In this document: positions 47,301 to 59,500 of the stretch, piece after piece | Layout of the letters: each line of letters starts with the position of its first letter | How positions within the stretch are numbered: the first letter of the stretch is position 1 | Assembly (NCBI RefSeq): GCF_964355755.1 | Contig: NC_092680.1 | Location: 18,515,001-18,579,000 of the forward strand | DNA: 64,000 nt | Direction of reading: 5' to 3' | Source of the DNA: Antedon mediterranea | Lineage: Eukaryota > Echinodermata > Crinoidea > Comatulida > Antedonidae | Notes under the pieces: model-generated | Database searches by the model: none | Seen by the model: the letters and a program-made list of their open reading frames with translations, nothing else | Told to the model about the DNA's origin: nothing | Translations under genes and position numbers: made by a program

Positions 47301-48585
47301 TGTTAAATGGCCTGTAAATACATAATTACTGTACATTAAACTTATTATGAATAGTGTGAAAGGTCATTATTCCACTTACCAAAAAATGTTCTAGACTAAC
47401 ACCAGGCATCGTCATATGGTTTTTGTCAATGAACTCTGACCCTTGTGGAGATGTCATTCGTGCAATGAGAACTTGTCTGGTTTTTTCGCTCGGTATCCAA
47501 GCATTGTGACGACGATCACTATCACCTCCACTGATGGCGGCAGTGAAGATGTCATCTTGATCACCAGAAGCACTTTGCAGAAATGGAATTGTTGTTGGAC
47601 TTTGTTGGAATATATTTGGCCGGTGTTGTTCTACTACTGGTTTTGAAAGAGTTTCTGGTTTTGAAAGAGATTCTGGTTCTTTTAAATCTTTATCTCCTTT
47701 TTGAAAAGTATTTGATTTTGAGGTGTCAGAGATTGGTTTATCTGAACTTGAGTCATCGGGAATCGGGTCATCAGGACTCTGCTCATCAGGACTTAACTCA
47801 GAAATAGTTGTAGCATCAGGAGTTGTGGCAAGACTTCCCTTTTGAGGACTTGATAAGTCAATCTGAAAACCATCATCTTTGCTATCATTTTCAATATTTT
47901 CAAATAAAACAGCAGATTTATCCTCCTCTAGTGGAATAGATGCTGCATCTCCCGTCTCATCAGGCTTTGATGACTTCACAGGCGAAAGTGGAGATTCCAA
48001 AGAACTTGGTGGCGTGGAATAGTCATAAGACATAAAAGAATCAAAAAAAGTTTTTCCTTCTGCATCAGTACCTTTAACATCTTCTTTAAAAAAGTTACTA
48101 ACACTTGGTTGGCGTGGAATCACACCTTCTGTGTCACCCTCACCAGTAAACATCCTTCCGGTACCTTCCATTGTCTGCATCCATGTCATCTGACTCTCTG
48201 GGCTGCCAATCGGCTGCGACTGGAATCCCTCCTCAGCACAATCTTGGATTACAATCGGAGCCGGTTTATACAGCTTTGTCGATTCTGGTTCTGACAGTGG
48301 ACTACTCTCATCAGATAGTGAAATGCTCTCTGTCATTGGAGAATTTGCATCAAGAAGTAAATCTTGAGCTTCTGTCAATTGATCATCCACATTGTGTACC
48401 TTAACATCTATTTTATGTTTACTTGTGATGCCGCCATCAAATTCTTCAGTTTTGCCATCAAGTAGAGACTTTTGTAATGGTTCGTCTAATGGTACATTTT
48501 CACTGTCATCATTGCTGGGAGAACTTTCTTTCTCATCAAGGAGCTCATTGGTGAGATCTGCACTTTCTCTTATTTCAGATTCCAT
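41380..48585 (-). CDS. TRAPPC12: TRAPPC12 (TRAPP III complex subunit, TPR protein)
   Basis: Eleven coding exons on the minus strand: 47380-48585, 46522-46638, 46070-46183, 45497-45635, 44831-44943, 44226-44298, 43842-43915, 43114-43212, 42446-42540, 42040-42127 and 41380-41622. They join to 2361 nt, 786 aa (vertebrate protein about 735). The first exon (402 codons) is a long acidic, Ser/Pro-rich, probably disordered N-terminus ending in the conserved AWIPSEKTRQVLIARM and LTMPG-like MTMPGVSLEHFL. The rest is the TPR region: DPVLELVVRYMGE, RAAVDLTAQILAIHGQG, FERPDLYFEYYPDLYPGRKG, SMVPFSLRVLKAELLQYAGK, SIELWNSRDKRILYSIGNC, LSGIGRIHLQ, and the end LLFNLCTLYELESSRSMHKK...CLKMA. The protein acts in TRAPP III in ER-to-Golgi traffic and autophagy, and in vertebrates also at kinetochores. 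A 5' untranslated exon border (AG at about 48605) lies just upstream of the ATG. Introns contain MITEs and a 20 bp minisatellite. Confidence 0.95.
42270..42316. mobile_element. Mini-palindrome insertion P3
   Basis: 47 bp running from GAGGGAGATATAAAAT to ATTTTATACCTCCCTG, an imperfect palindrome with a short AT loop. Flanked by TATAAAT on both sides (42263-42269 and 42317-42323), a 7 bp direct repeat. It lies in a TRAPPC12 intron upstream (in transcript order) of the exon at 42040-42127. Confidence 0.7.
42581..42873. mobile_element. MITE family 2, diverged long copy
   Basis: Ends AAGTGTGGTTCCCGCTAGAA and TTCTAGTTGGAACCACGCTT are inverted repeats of the family 2 type. The interior is different and longer than in other copies. 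In a TRAPPC12 intron, 40 bp from the exon at 42446-42540. Confidence 0.7.
43229..43679. repeat. 20 bp minisatellite, about 22 copies
   Basis: Near-identical tandem copies of TATGTTTTTAAATAAATAAA, with one variant copy (TATGTCTTTA) at 43381. The homogeneity implies recent expansion. It is in the TRAPPC12 intron next to the exon at 43114-43212, starting 17 nt from that exon's acceptor. Copy number is likely polymorphic and may be collapsed in the assembly. Confidence 0.97.
44560..44665. mobile_element. MITE family 1, internal fragment
   Basis: Contains GGTAATGATATGACATCATC and two copies of ATATGACATCATCACGTCC, the internal block of family 1, without recognisable ends. Confidence 0.55.
45261..45472. 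mobile_element. MITE family 1, copy h (expanded interior)
   Basis: Ends AGGCTTTGTCTACACTATCA and TTGATAGTGTAGACAGAGCTTTA. The interior has four tandem copies of the 21 bp unit (ATATTTGGGCATATCACTAC), against one or two in other copies. The right end is about 25 nt from the splice donor of the TRAPPC12 exon 45497-45635. Confidence 0.9.
45796..45914. mobile_element. MITE family 1, copy i (short)
   Basis: AAACTTTGTTTACACTATCA to TTTGATAGTGTAGACAGAGC, 119 bp, with part of the interior deleted. Confidence 0.85.
46330..46450. mobile_element. MITE family 2 fragment
   Basis: TTGACCAATCA, CTTGTGATTTGTCAAATCAC and CTTGCATTGCACTTACGTTC match parts of family 2 in diverged form, without ends. Confidence 0.4.
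46890..47008. mobile_element. MITE family 1, copy j
   Basis: Ends AGCTCTGTCTACACTATCAA and TTTGATAGTGTAGACAGATCTT, 119 bp. In the TRAPPC12 intron after the first coding exon. Confidence 0.85.
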
Positions 48586-48603
48586 GCCTTCTTTTATTCA
48601 ATT

Positions 48604-50526
48604 CTACATATAAATGAAGAGTACAGCATGTGTTATAGTGTAATATAATAATGTTTTTTAGATTGGCGGTTTTCGATGGTTTCGAATCCAGGACCAAATC
48701 TATGGGAGCACTGACTGCTCAACCATCTGACTGGCTTATGATGAAATGATGTCATATACTGTATAACCTATTAGTATTAGCAATTGAAAAACAAAAACTG
48801 GAATTGCTGTGCCATGCAGCTAGTATGCGCCGCTAGTATTGTCATTGACTCACAAAATAAATTTTTTAAATACCTTAATTAAAATAAATTGCAGTTACAA
48901 TACCTGCTGCAGCCTCAAGCAAAACAAGGCTCTAGATCATGCTTAGACCTAGTTACACTCTATAGCTACGACATTATATGCCTAGTTACAGGCCTGCAGT
49001 AGCTTAGTTTAGAGCAGGCCTAGGCCTAGCCTAGTCTAGCTAGAGGCCGCCCTGCTGCTGGGCCTAAGAAGGAGGCTAGGCCGCCTAGCCTAGCTTGACG
49101 AAAAGCCTTTTTAGGAGGCCTACTAGCCTCTACTACTAGCCTACTACCACTAGCCTAACTGGTTAACCTAAAAAAACTGCATAATTAATAAGGCGTAACC
49201 TATAAGAGTTAAATTACAATATTTAGTGGTTAGAATACATCCTTTTTTAACTTAATAATAATAATAATAATAATAACTGGTTTGTTGGCTATGCTGCCCT
49301 CTAGAGTAAACAAACTCTCAAGATCTTGTCTCGGATCAAATCAATTCACCTTCGATCTTTTTTTTAAAGTACAAAATAAAAACATCAAAAACAAGAAGGC
49401 TTGAATGTCGTCAATCCAATCTTTTATTTATTTTAATTCTGAAAACTTCATATTACCAGGAAAGAGTGAGATAATTACAATACCTCATGATACTTAGCAT
49501 CAAATGTTTTGTTTTCAAGAATGTAAACATTGTTTTGTATTTGTGACGTTCTTAGATATTGAGTAAAAAAAAAAGTTTTTACGAACATTTCCGGTCCACG
49601 AGCGAAAGAATATGCAAAAAGTGACGACGACTAGAGCAACAAATCCGCTGTCACAACCCCGGCTGAGGCCATGGAGCGATATAATCGGATTTCCATAATC
49701 TAGTTAATTGCAAACACATGTGAGCCGTTTTTTTATTCTTCTATAGTGGATATACTTTACCTTTTTGTTTCAATGCGCTGCCAGCGCCGCCTAGTTGAAG
49801 GTTCTTCACAAATATGTTTTTGTAAGATTGCAATCCAAATGACCATCCGGATTATAAGAAATGGTCTTTGTGGTTCTGTGTGGAGGTTTTTTGGCATATT
49901 AGATTTCTTATATTATTACTAATTCGTTTTCTACATAATGCAAAAACGCCTGTAGCCTACAGGTTGGCTAGTAATATTATAAAAAGCATATTTTTAAACT
50001 GTAGGTCCTATTTAATGAATGTAAAAGTATTTTATTTATAGTATTTTTGTAGTGTTATCGTTTCATTTATATAGAAATATTCCCTGATTTCACTTTGTTC
50101 CTCAGGGCCCACCTCAGGATCTTCGGAGGTTGTATTGTGTAATTTTAGACTGACCTGTGAATAAGAAAGTTGACATAACACAGATATTACAATAGATTAT
50201 TTCTGAGTACATAGTATAAAGTTCTTGGCTCTCTCAACAAACTTTTCAGCTCTCAAGACAATGTACAAATCCTGTTTTCCAATCTCAAATGAATAGGGGT
50301 GGTCACTTTTAACGGCCGGTTAGGCATCTTATATTTATTATTTAAATTAGCTTGGCATCATACGACGTTAAGTCATATCCTTTAAAAGAAAAAAAAGATC
50401 AGCCATGCACAACGATTTAGTGTAAAAAAACATCTGTAGTGAGGAGACCTCCAGGCTGCATAATACAGTATATTGGCTCTGTTTGAAATTCTGCTGTTCC
50501 TGTCATTAAAAGTAAAGACATTCAAC
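48604..50526. other. Divergent interval between TRAPPC12 and the SLC5 gene
   Basis: Holds both promoters. GGCCTAGCC-type composition around 49010-49150 and an (AAT)n run at 49253-49277. No additional exon could be supported, although non-coding 5' exons of either gene are likely here. Confidence 0.4.
48663..48733 (-). repeat. tRNA-like (SINE head) sequence
   Basis: Read on the minus strand: GCCAGTCAGATGGTTGAGCA, GTCAGTGCTCCC, then GGATTCGAAACC. The parts resemble a pol III A box (TGGTTGAGCAGTC) and B box (GGATTCGAAACC) at tRNA spacing. No closed cloverleaf could be drawn, so a tRNA-derived SINE remnant is more likely than a tRNA gene. Confidence 0.4.
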
Positions 50527-53500
50527 ATGGTAGACGTAGAGAATGCACCACGATTTAGCATTGCTGACTATTTAGTGTTCATATCAATGCTGATTGTATC
50601 TGCTGGTATTGGTGTTTACCATGCTCTTACTGGGGGTAAACAGAAGACAACCAACGAATTTCTTTTGGCCAACCAAAACATGAATCCGATTCCTGTTGGA
50701 TGTTCCCTGGTGGCGAGTTTCATATCGGCCATTACATTTCTTGGAACGCCTGCTGAAAATTATATATATGGACCAATGTTTATGCTATATGGTTTCAGCT
50801 ATGTATTTACAGGATTTGCAACTGCCTATATGTTTATGCCTGTATTCTATAGGCTGAATGTTACAAGTGCATACGAGGTAAGCTCTCATCTGATAATAAA
50901 TTATAGATGTCTGCGCAGGGAGATGTAAAATAAATTTATTTTACATCTCCCTGGTCTGCGCAACTATTTTCCATCCCGTTTTTAAACAATAAGTTGTACT
51001 TATCTGATTACGAATTCCTAGTTCAAATTCATTAATGGGACAGTCACAACTGTTTTTAAATAGGCCTTAGGCCTAGTATTAGATGTTAATAACTTTCTAA
51101 AGTATATGCCTAATGGTTTTGTTTGAGGGCGTATATGCAAAAAAAAGTTTGCGTAACTACATAAAGGTTTGGAAACGGTAGATCAGAGTAGGTCAAGGGT
51201 CATCTTATTTTGAAAATCATAAGTAGGTCAAGTGTTATGTGTGGGTGTGGCTCGAGATCAGAATATTCTTTACTCCATGATCAGAATAACGAATGTATAC
51301 AGTCAATAGACAATTTTCAGCTGTTTTTCAGCATGTCGTGTGTGGCCGCCGTACTGTACCGGGGGTATTGATCTATTTTGAGTGACTTTCAGATCTCTAT
51401 CTCTAAAATAGTGTTTTTCTCAGTTTTTAAAAATAAAGGAAACGGTTGCCACCCGCCTTCTGTCTTCTTGGGTTCATTTCAGCCGCATAGGCCTACTAAT
51501 CTAACTTGATTGAATTAAAAGAGTCGTGTCAAATTAATTCGATAGAGTGAACACATTTTTATAAAAATGGAAGCGTGGGCCTAATATGATCCAGTGGCGG
51601 ATCCCACCTCTCCAACCCCCCCCCCCCCCCCCCCCACGCCCCGCCTATAAATCTGGAGAAAAATTTATCCTACCATAAGGGAAAAAAAATTATCCTACCC
51701 ATAAGGAAAAACAATTTGAGGATCCGCCCCTGTGATCCAGCTGATTTTGTTTTCGTTTCATAGATTATTGTTTACATTAATTTGTTATTACTGTATACTA
51801 CCAAAGTACCCGAATCTGAAACTTCCCAGTTACAATTCCGGTCATTTTTTCAGATGTGCATGGATTTTACAACTTTGTATCAATCGAACAAACGCACAAA
51901 TACAACGCTCTTTCTTTTTCATTTGAGTTCGCAAGTGATACACGCCCCCTATAATGATCTGACCTTGAACAAAGCGTCATCTAGGGAGGGACGCGTTTAT
52001 TATGTAAACGGTTTCACTTTACTTTACACTGTCATTCAGATCGGCATCATTTCAAGTAACTTGCAGTGCATCTGAAGAACAAAATGGACGAAGAAAGTAT
52101 AAAAAGACAATTTGAAGTTGCCGACTATGTGGTTTTAACGGCCATGTTGGCAATTTCAATGAGCATCGGTTTATTTTATGGATGCACCGGAGGAAAGCAG
52201 CAAACTACCAATGAATTCCTGATGGCGAATAGGAATATGAATCCATTCCCGGTTGGAATATCTTTGGTGGCCAGTTTTATATCCGCAATAACAGTACTGG
52301 GTACTCCAGCAGAAAACTATGTATATGGGTGTATGTACTGGATGTTCGCGTTTGCATACATCTTAACTGGTCTTGCTTCGGCTTATTTTTTTCTTCCAGT
52401 TTTTTACAATCTTCGAGTTACAAGTGCCTACGAGGTAGGTTGTATCATTTACACTCATTGTTACATAGCAAATGTGTTTAGTGTTTACTTATCTACAATT
52501 ATGGAATTATGGAATTCACTCCCCTATTTTGTTCAAAGCTCAAAAGGTTATTTTTGTGAAATTCTTAGATTAAGAGAAATTGAATTTGCTATTTGTTTGT
52601 GTATTATGTTTAAGTAATTGTGGTTTTCCTTGTTTATTCTGTTATATTTGTTTAGGACCACAATGGAAATAAGTTTGCCGTCTCGGTACTTTTTTGTGTT
52701 TTGTTTGTGTTTGTTTTCACTTTTGTGTACTTTACTTTTTGGGACGGTGTATTTCAGTTTTCTTTTGCAGAAAGTTATAGTAAAGTATGACATTTTAGGA
52801 GTAGAGGCCTATAAAATAGCATCTATATTTTATTGATAACTTCGTCCGGAACAGAGTTACATACATACGTGTTGATTATCTTGTTATGAATGAATAATAG
52901 AGACAAGCACCATTATTTTCACTTGTTTTGTGGACGAAATAAGTTATCTTAGGAAAACGAGCAGATAAGTTTTGAATGATGTCTAACGTCTATTCTTATT
53001 GAACTTTTAATTTATATATCGGACTTTTAATTTCTCCTATTTGATTTTGTAACTTTATTTTAATACATGTTTTATATTTACTGACTGTATTATTCATCCT
53101 GTAATGACTGAAGTCTGTTTCATGTTATGGTCACTACAATGGAGTGACCAATCCCACTTTCCAATTGGTGGAAAAACAAAAACATTCCCCTATGACTGCT
53201 GAGGTTACATAATTACATCTCAGGTAGTTGGTTTTATTTTATATTTTTGTATCACATTCAACTACGTTTGGCTTGCAATAAATGAACGGATATATACTCA
53301 AAATTAGGTGTCTTTTGTGTCAACTATACACATCCAAAGATGTGTGGGTGTTGGACGGTCATCAAAAAGATTAGGTTCCTGGGTTTACCTTTCAGATGTA
53401 CTTTTAATGGTTTTGGATCGATAGCATGTTGACTGACAGCCAAAAAGAGCAATCTTTTCCGTGTGGTTTTGTCCTGGAGATTGGCTAAATCTATTGTAAA

Positions 53501-56500
53501 CAATTTTAACTGACACTTCGAAGGTCACGCTTTTGTTGTTAAATAAAAGAATTACGAGTGTCTTTGAGAAAGAAAACTTGATGTATCCCATATTCTATCA
53601 TTTAATTAGCTTTCTTAATCATTAATACAATTTTTTTCCCTGAAAAAGCTGTAATTTAATGCAAACAATTGTCAAATTGGCTGCCAGCTAACCATTTATT
53701 TTGTCATTTTATAAGTGAAAACATTTTTTTATAGATGTATTGTCCCCCCAAAAACATGAACATTTAAGATTAATTAAATCAAACTTTGAATATGCCCATA
53801 GTCTTAACAAAGGTAATCACTTCCGTAGAAAAAGAAAACCGAAAAAAAATGTTTTCACTTATAAAAATGACAAAATAAATGGTTAGCTGGCAGCCAATTT
53901 GACAATTGTTTGCATTAAATTACAGCTTTTTCAGGGAAAAATTTTTTCCGATCCAATTTGTTGTCAAAATGAATAACTGTGTGACAAGCTAGTACAGTAA
54001 ACTGTGTGTTGATTATCTTTACCAATATATTATCTTGCTACTATTTCGACTCTGTTATCGTTATTCACTTCGTGCCCATTGACACATGTACGGCCATAAC
54101 ATTATCTCCATCTCTCCCACTGCGTCTTCCTTCATCCCATTCCTATCCCTCCCCTCCCTGTGAGTCAGTTGTTCATCTCCGTGTCAACTTTGGTATAGGT
54201 TTGCCTCTGTTTCTCTATTTATTTCTACTGGTTTCCATAGCACATGTCCGAACCATTTCCATCTCCTCATGTGTGATTTCGTGCAGTAGCTGGTTTTATT
54301 GAAATGAGTGTTGGTGTAGCTCTAAAGTTACTTAGGGCCTATATGTTGGAATTATTCTTTTAAGTTAAAGAAAAAGTGTCGATAAGTTTCACTTAATTTT
54401 ATTTTACTTGGCTTAAAAATATTTATTTTTAACATAGGCCTATATATGATGGATTTCTCCATGCAAAATCACACAGTGTTCATACCTTCGAAATGTTGCC
54501 AATATTATTATTTATAAAGAACTATCGTTAATTAAGCAATTATTACGCTCGTATAAGTTCATAAACGGTTCTTTTTATTTAAGCAAATTTAGCATAAAAA
54601 TTAATATAGGTGAGTGATTGGCCACGATCGAATGCGTTCTCTCGACAGTGTTGACAATTGTCTGTTGCTACTCCCGTGGTCGACACTAAAGCTCTGTCCA
54701 CACTATCAAACTAGTTTGACCATGGAGGTACGTATACCTCCATGGTTTGACAAAAGAAGTGTGACGTGCCCAAATATGGTTAGTGATATGACATCATCAT
54801 TTCCATATATGGACAATATATATTTTTTGTCACATAAAGTGTTATATTGTGTAGACAGAGCTTTAGTACATTTAAAGAACGAATAGAGTTTGGTCTAAAG
54901 ATATTCTTCGCTCCATTTAGGCCTATGAACACCGTCTTTAATTCATATGCCTTTGTAAATACATTTCTTTATACAGGTACATTTTCTTTATTGTTAACTT
55001 TGTTAAGCGTGGTTCCCACTGGCGACGCAACACAAGGACGTAACGCAACGCAAGTGAATTGACCAATCACAAGATGGCTTATTCGCTTGTGATTGCTAAC
55101 TGTCTATAACTTTGCTTGTCATTGGTTAAAACGCTTCCGTTGCGTTTACGTCCTTGCGTTACGTTCTAGTGGGAACCAAGCTTTAACAGTATACAGTAGT
55201 AGTATAGTACTGTAAGTTACAGTACATCATACCTTTAAGGGGCAACTTTCGTTGCTGTTGGTTTTGAAGAAATAAAATAAAAATCTGTAGTAGTAGTATA
55301 GTTAATACAAGTACAGTAGCAATAAATAAGTTTCGTTAGAAAGTTCTTCCCTCTTTTTTTTTATTAATCCTCACTGACCTGAATCATATATAACTGACCT
55401 CGATCATATTACTGACCTGGATCAAGTACATACGTATAATATATGAGTGTAAACGGAAACATGTATTGTTGTCCCCTCTCCGAACCCTAACAGAATAATC
55501 GTCACAAACCTACACACATCTGGTTCACGATCGAAACAAAATGTCTTTGTTATCTACTCATTGGTTACGGTGGTACTTCTTCTTCGTCAGTGTAGGCCTA
55601 ATCATCGTTAACTACTCCATGTTTTTCCAACTCCTTGGTTAATTCTTCGTCAGTGGAATAATGGGTATCTACTCCATTTTTTCTTCTAACTGAGACTCAT
55701 TGGTTTATTGGTTACTGATTCATGGATCATGTCTTTGTCAGTGTAACCATTGTTAACTACTCCATATTTTTCTTCCAATTCCTTGATTAATTCTTCGTCT
55801 CAGTACAATAATACTTAGTTATCAACTCCATGGCCTATCTTTCTTCTAACTCCTTGTTACTTCTTTATCAATCATGTCTACGTCAGTTCAAACATCGTTA
55901 TCTAGTCGATAGTTTTTTATTCATAAAAAGAGAAACATTTAAAAAAAAAAACGAATATAGTATTTTTTTATTTTTTTTTATTAAACTTTGTTTAATGAGG
56001 GTGACTCAAAACAGCCGAGGCTGACATGCATGAGTTTCGTGTGTTTATCATGGAAGGTTAGAAGACTATATTGTTTTAATATGAAAAGTGTTAAAAGGTT
56101 AAAGCACATATCCGTATGAAAGGGCAAAAGAGCCGTATAGGCCTACGTATGCTAAAGTGCAGTTATGTACCGTACGTAGATAAAGAAGCCGAGCGATATA
56201 ATGTAAGAGCTAAACCACATGTTAAAAGAGCCGTACCATATGGTAAAAAAAACGAATTTTTAAAGAGCCGAAAAGGAGTAATGCTGTTCCATAGAAAATT
56301 GCCACCTTATTTTGACGATTGTTGCATAATGTGGGCACATGCACACTTTTTTTAATCGTCATTTTGGCTCATTTTCATGTTTTTTTTAAGAATGAGATCG
56401 GGGGAAATGATAACGAAATAATTATATTTCATCCCTATCCGTCCTAAATTAATAAATCAAGCCAGTCATCTTTTGTGTGTTATATAGTATGAAAGGTGAT

Positions 56501-59500
56501 TTTTTTTTCGTTTTCAATTAAATCGTATAAACTACAGTAGGCCTATATTTGTTCTTCTAGTATCTGGAGAAACGTTTTAGCAAAACAGTTCGTCTAATGG
56601 GAATGGTGACGTTCTCATTGCAAATGGTAAGTAAACGGTTTCAATTCAAAAGACAAAAAGTCAAAAAAAACTGTAATGACAGAATAAAACTATTGAAAAA
56701 AGTAATGGACGAATTAAGGCAGGATCCCAAAAAAGATGAGAATCTTGTGGCGGGATTGACAAATTAATAATTAAATATATGAAAAAATGAATAATAAATA
56801 AATTAACTAATTAAAAAAAATGAAATTTAAAAAATAAATATTATACCAGTAGATAAAATTTGAAAAGGTAAAGTAAAAATAATGATCAGATAAAAGTACA
56901 GCTGCAGGGCATAGTAACGAATAAGATGACGAAATGAATAAATTAAATGAAATTACTCTAGCAAGTCACGGAACATGAAACAACGACCTTATCGAACATA
57001 TCGATTTGTAGTAACGTGACAAAAAGTGATCTTTAATTTTCTTGGAGATTGAGTAGTAGTAGGTTTATATGGAGACTCGGAATAGGATCGTTAATGTACT
57101 TCAGTTAAAGTGTGGTTCCCACTAGCGACGCAACACAAGGACGTAACGCAACGCAAGTGAATTGACCAATCACAAGCGATGGCTTATTCGCTTGTGATTG
57201 CTAACTGTCTATAACTTCGCTTGTCATTGGTTAAAACGCTTGCGTTGCGTTTACGTCCTTGCGTTACGTTCTAGTGGGAACCAAGCTTTATGTACGCTTA
57301 ACTTTGAAATCAAAAGGGCCAAGAGCCTATTCGTATTAATTAAAACATGGAGTAATAATAATCACTCCATATATTACTCTATATTTGATCCAGGTTCTCT
57401 ATTATTTACCATCCTGATAAACGTGACACGGTGCATAAAATCAAATTAAATCGCGAAGTCAATGGGAGTTATGGCAACGGTAGAAAAAACACTTTGTTGT
57501 GTTATAAAATCTGCCTCAAGCGGTGATTTCCCATTTATATTTCAGTTTCAAATTATTTTGTCCTCAATGAAAATAGTTTAAACAAACATTACTTTGACGT
57601 CTTTTCTGGCGTTAAACAGGGAACGGATTGTAAACGAAATACCTGTAAGCTTATTTATAATCCAAGCAACGCGCGCCCTGCACCTGCCAGGCACCTTGAA
57701 TTCGGTAACCCCGGGTTAGGAAACCATTTTTGAAAAATAGTGATGGAATTCAGTTGCCTATTTTAATTGAGTATACCGCGGTAATAAATATTTTCCGAGG
57801 TAAATTTGTTCCAGTTTGGATGTTGTTAAAAGGGAATGCAAAGGCGCCAGTTTAAAGATGTATTGTCCCCAAGAACATGAACAATGAAAATTAATAAAAT
57901 CAGACTTTGAATTTTGTAAGTTGATCACTAAGGTATAGGAAAAAAAACCCCAAAATAATGTTTTCACTTATATAAAAAGACAAAATAAACGGTTAAATTC
58001 AATCAAAATTTCGCAGTACAAAGTTTATTAAACCTTAAAATCCTACGGAAAATCCTTCTTGGAATAGAATTACACGTGTCCGGATATTGTTACACAGTTA
58101 CACTGTACAGTGCCTTATTAAATTAAAACAAACGTAAACATCCCCTGGAAGTGAAAATTGTATACAATTTATGTTCCACGTCGTTTTTGTTCAAGTGACG
58201 TAATACAACGTAACCATTCATGTTAATGTGAATTTAATTGCTTTTTGCTTTATGCAAGAAATATGTGAACATTAAAACTGTATGTGTAAGGCGGTCTACG
58301 GTAGTAAAGGCAGACAGGATCCTTTGCCAGGTTCCTTCCTGTTGTCACTAGAACATTGTTCCAAATTTTTTCTAACAATAATGTTCTCACTGACCGAGTT
58401 TGATTTTTGTATACTGTATTCGTTATTGAATGATTCATGCTAGATTTTACCATACGGTACACAAATGTTGTTTTTATTATTGTCAATAAATAGTAACAAT
58501 AGGGCCTAATTAGATCCAAAAAAAATAACAGCGAAAAGCATATATATTGCCAACAATAACGACCTAAAAGGTGACAATTCGTTCGCAGGACAAATAAAAC
58601 AGGACAGCCGCTTTCGTGTTTTTAATTGATTTTAGAAATCAATCGTGTATGTATTGATTTTAAAGATACATTGAGGATGAATAGAATTCTGACGAAAACC
58701 AGACTTGGTTTAAAGGCCACTTTACACAGACGAGCGGCAACGGTAAGCGGAAAACCGCGTATAACGTCCCACGTAGAATCTGTATCTATCCTGAGCGGAA
58801 ACTGCTCGTACACTCCGCGTTGTGTGTAAATGGTCATAAGGAATAACATAGATTCTATATTTTTTTTCCGTTACCGCTTGTCTGTGTTAATTGGGCAAAC
58901 GTTTTCTTTTTGTTTCTGATTTATTTCGCAACATGCTCGCTCTTGTTAGCCAACGTGTCTTAGGCCTGCAATCCTATCCTTTACTACGTAAATGTTTTGT
59001 TTTCTTCGGCCTTTGTTTCTTCGCCGTTAGCAACGTTCAGCCTGGCTGCTTGGCATTGAATTTGATTGAATAACGATATTTGAATAGGAAAAAAAGCCAT
59101 CCAAGGACTTTTTTTATAGACATTATTTACTACTACTGTGAAAAAATAAAGCACGGAAAAGCAAAGGAAAGAGTGTGTGTGTGTGTTTAATCCGCGTCAA
59201 ATCTACCGTATTTGTGGGAAAACGTTTATGAATACGGACGTACTGCGGTCGTCATAACAACTACAATACATTTCTGACGTTTTACATGTTTTGTCAAGAT
59301 GTAACTTGATTGAAAATAAACACTTTCGTCCGAATGTTTTCTCGAACCTCAAATAACAGACAAAATTCGAATATTACGATAACATACTGTATATTATAAA
59401 ACATTACTTCAACTAGTTTCCTGAACGCAATTGTAGATTGAAGGGTTGGATTTTCAATGTATTTTGCTTTTACGTCACATCGTAAAATGTTAGTCTGTCA

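Noticed and set aside
48663-48733. Functional tRNA gene
   Set aside because: A- and B-box-like words are present but acceptor and anticodon stems do not pair convincingly.
50878-50928. Extension of exon 1a by 17 codons to a stop
   Set aside because: Transporter homology ends exactly at the GTAAGC donor; the extension runs into the mini-palindrome.
52440-52620. Continuation of SLC5 exon 1b as an open frame, with [13 protein letters not shown] reminiscent of LINE C-termini
   Set aside because: The frame passes through the splice donor GTAGGT after TACGAG, where homology to SLC5 stops. The LINE resemblance is a single short block and not enough to call an element.
54006-54302. 98-codon plus-strand frame with hydrophobic and Ser/Pro-rich parts
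   Set aside because: No recognisable family, no splice context matching the SLC5 gene, and composition like the surrounding intron.
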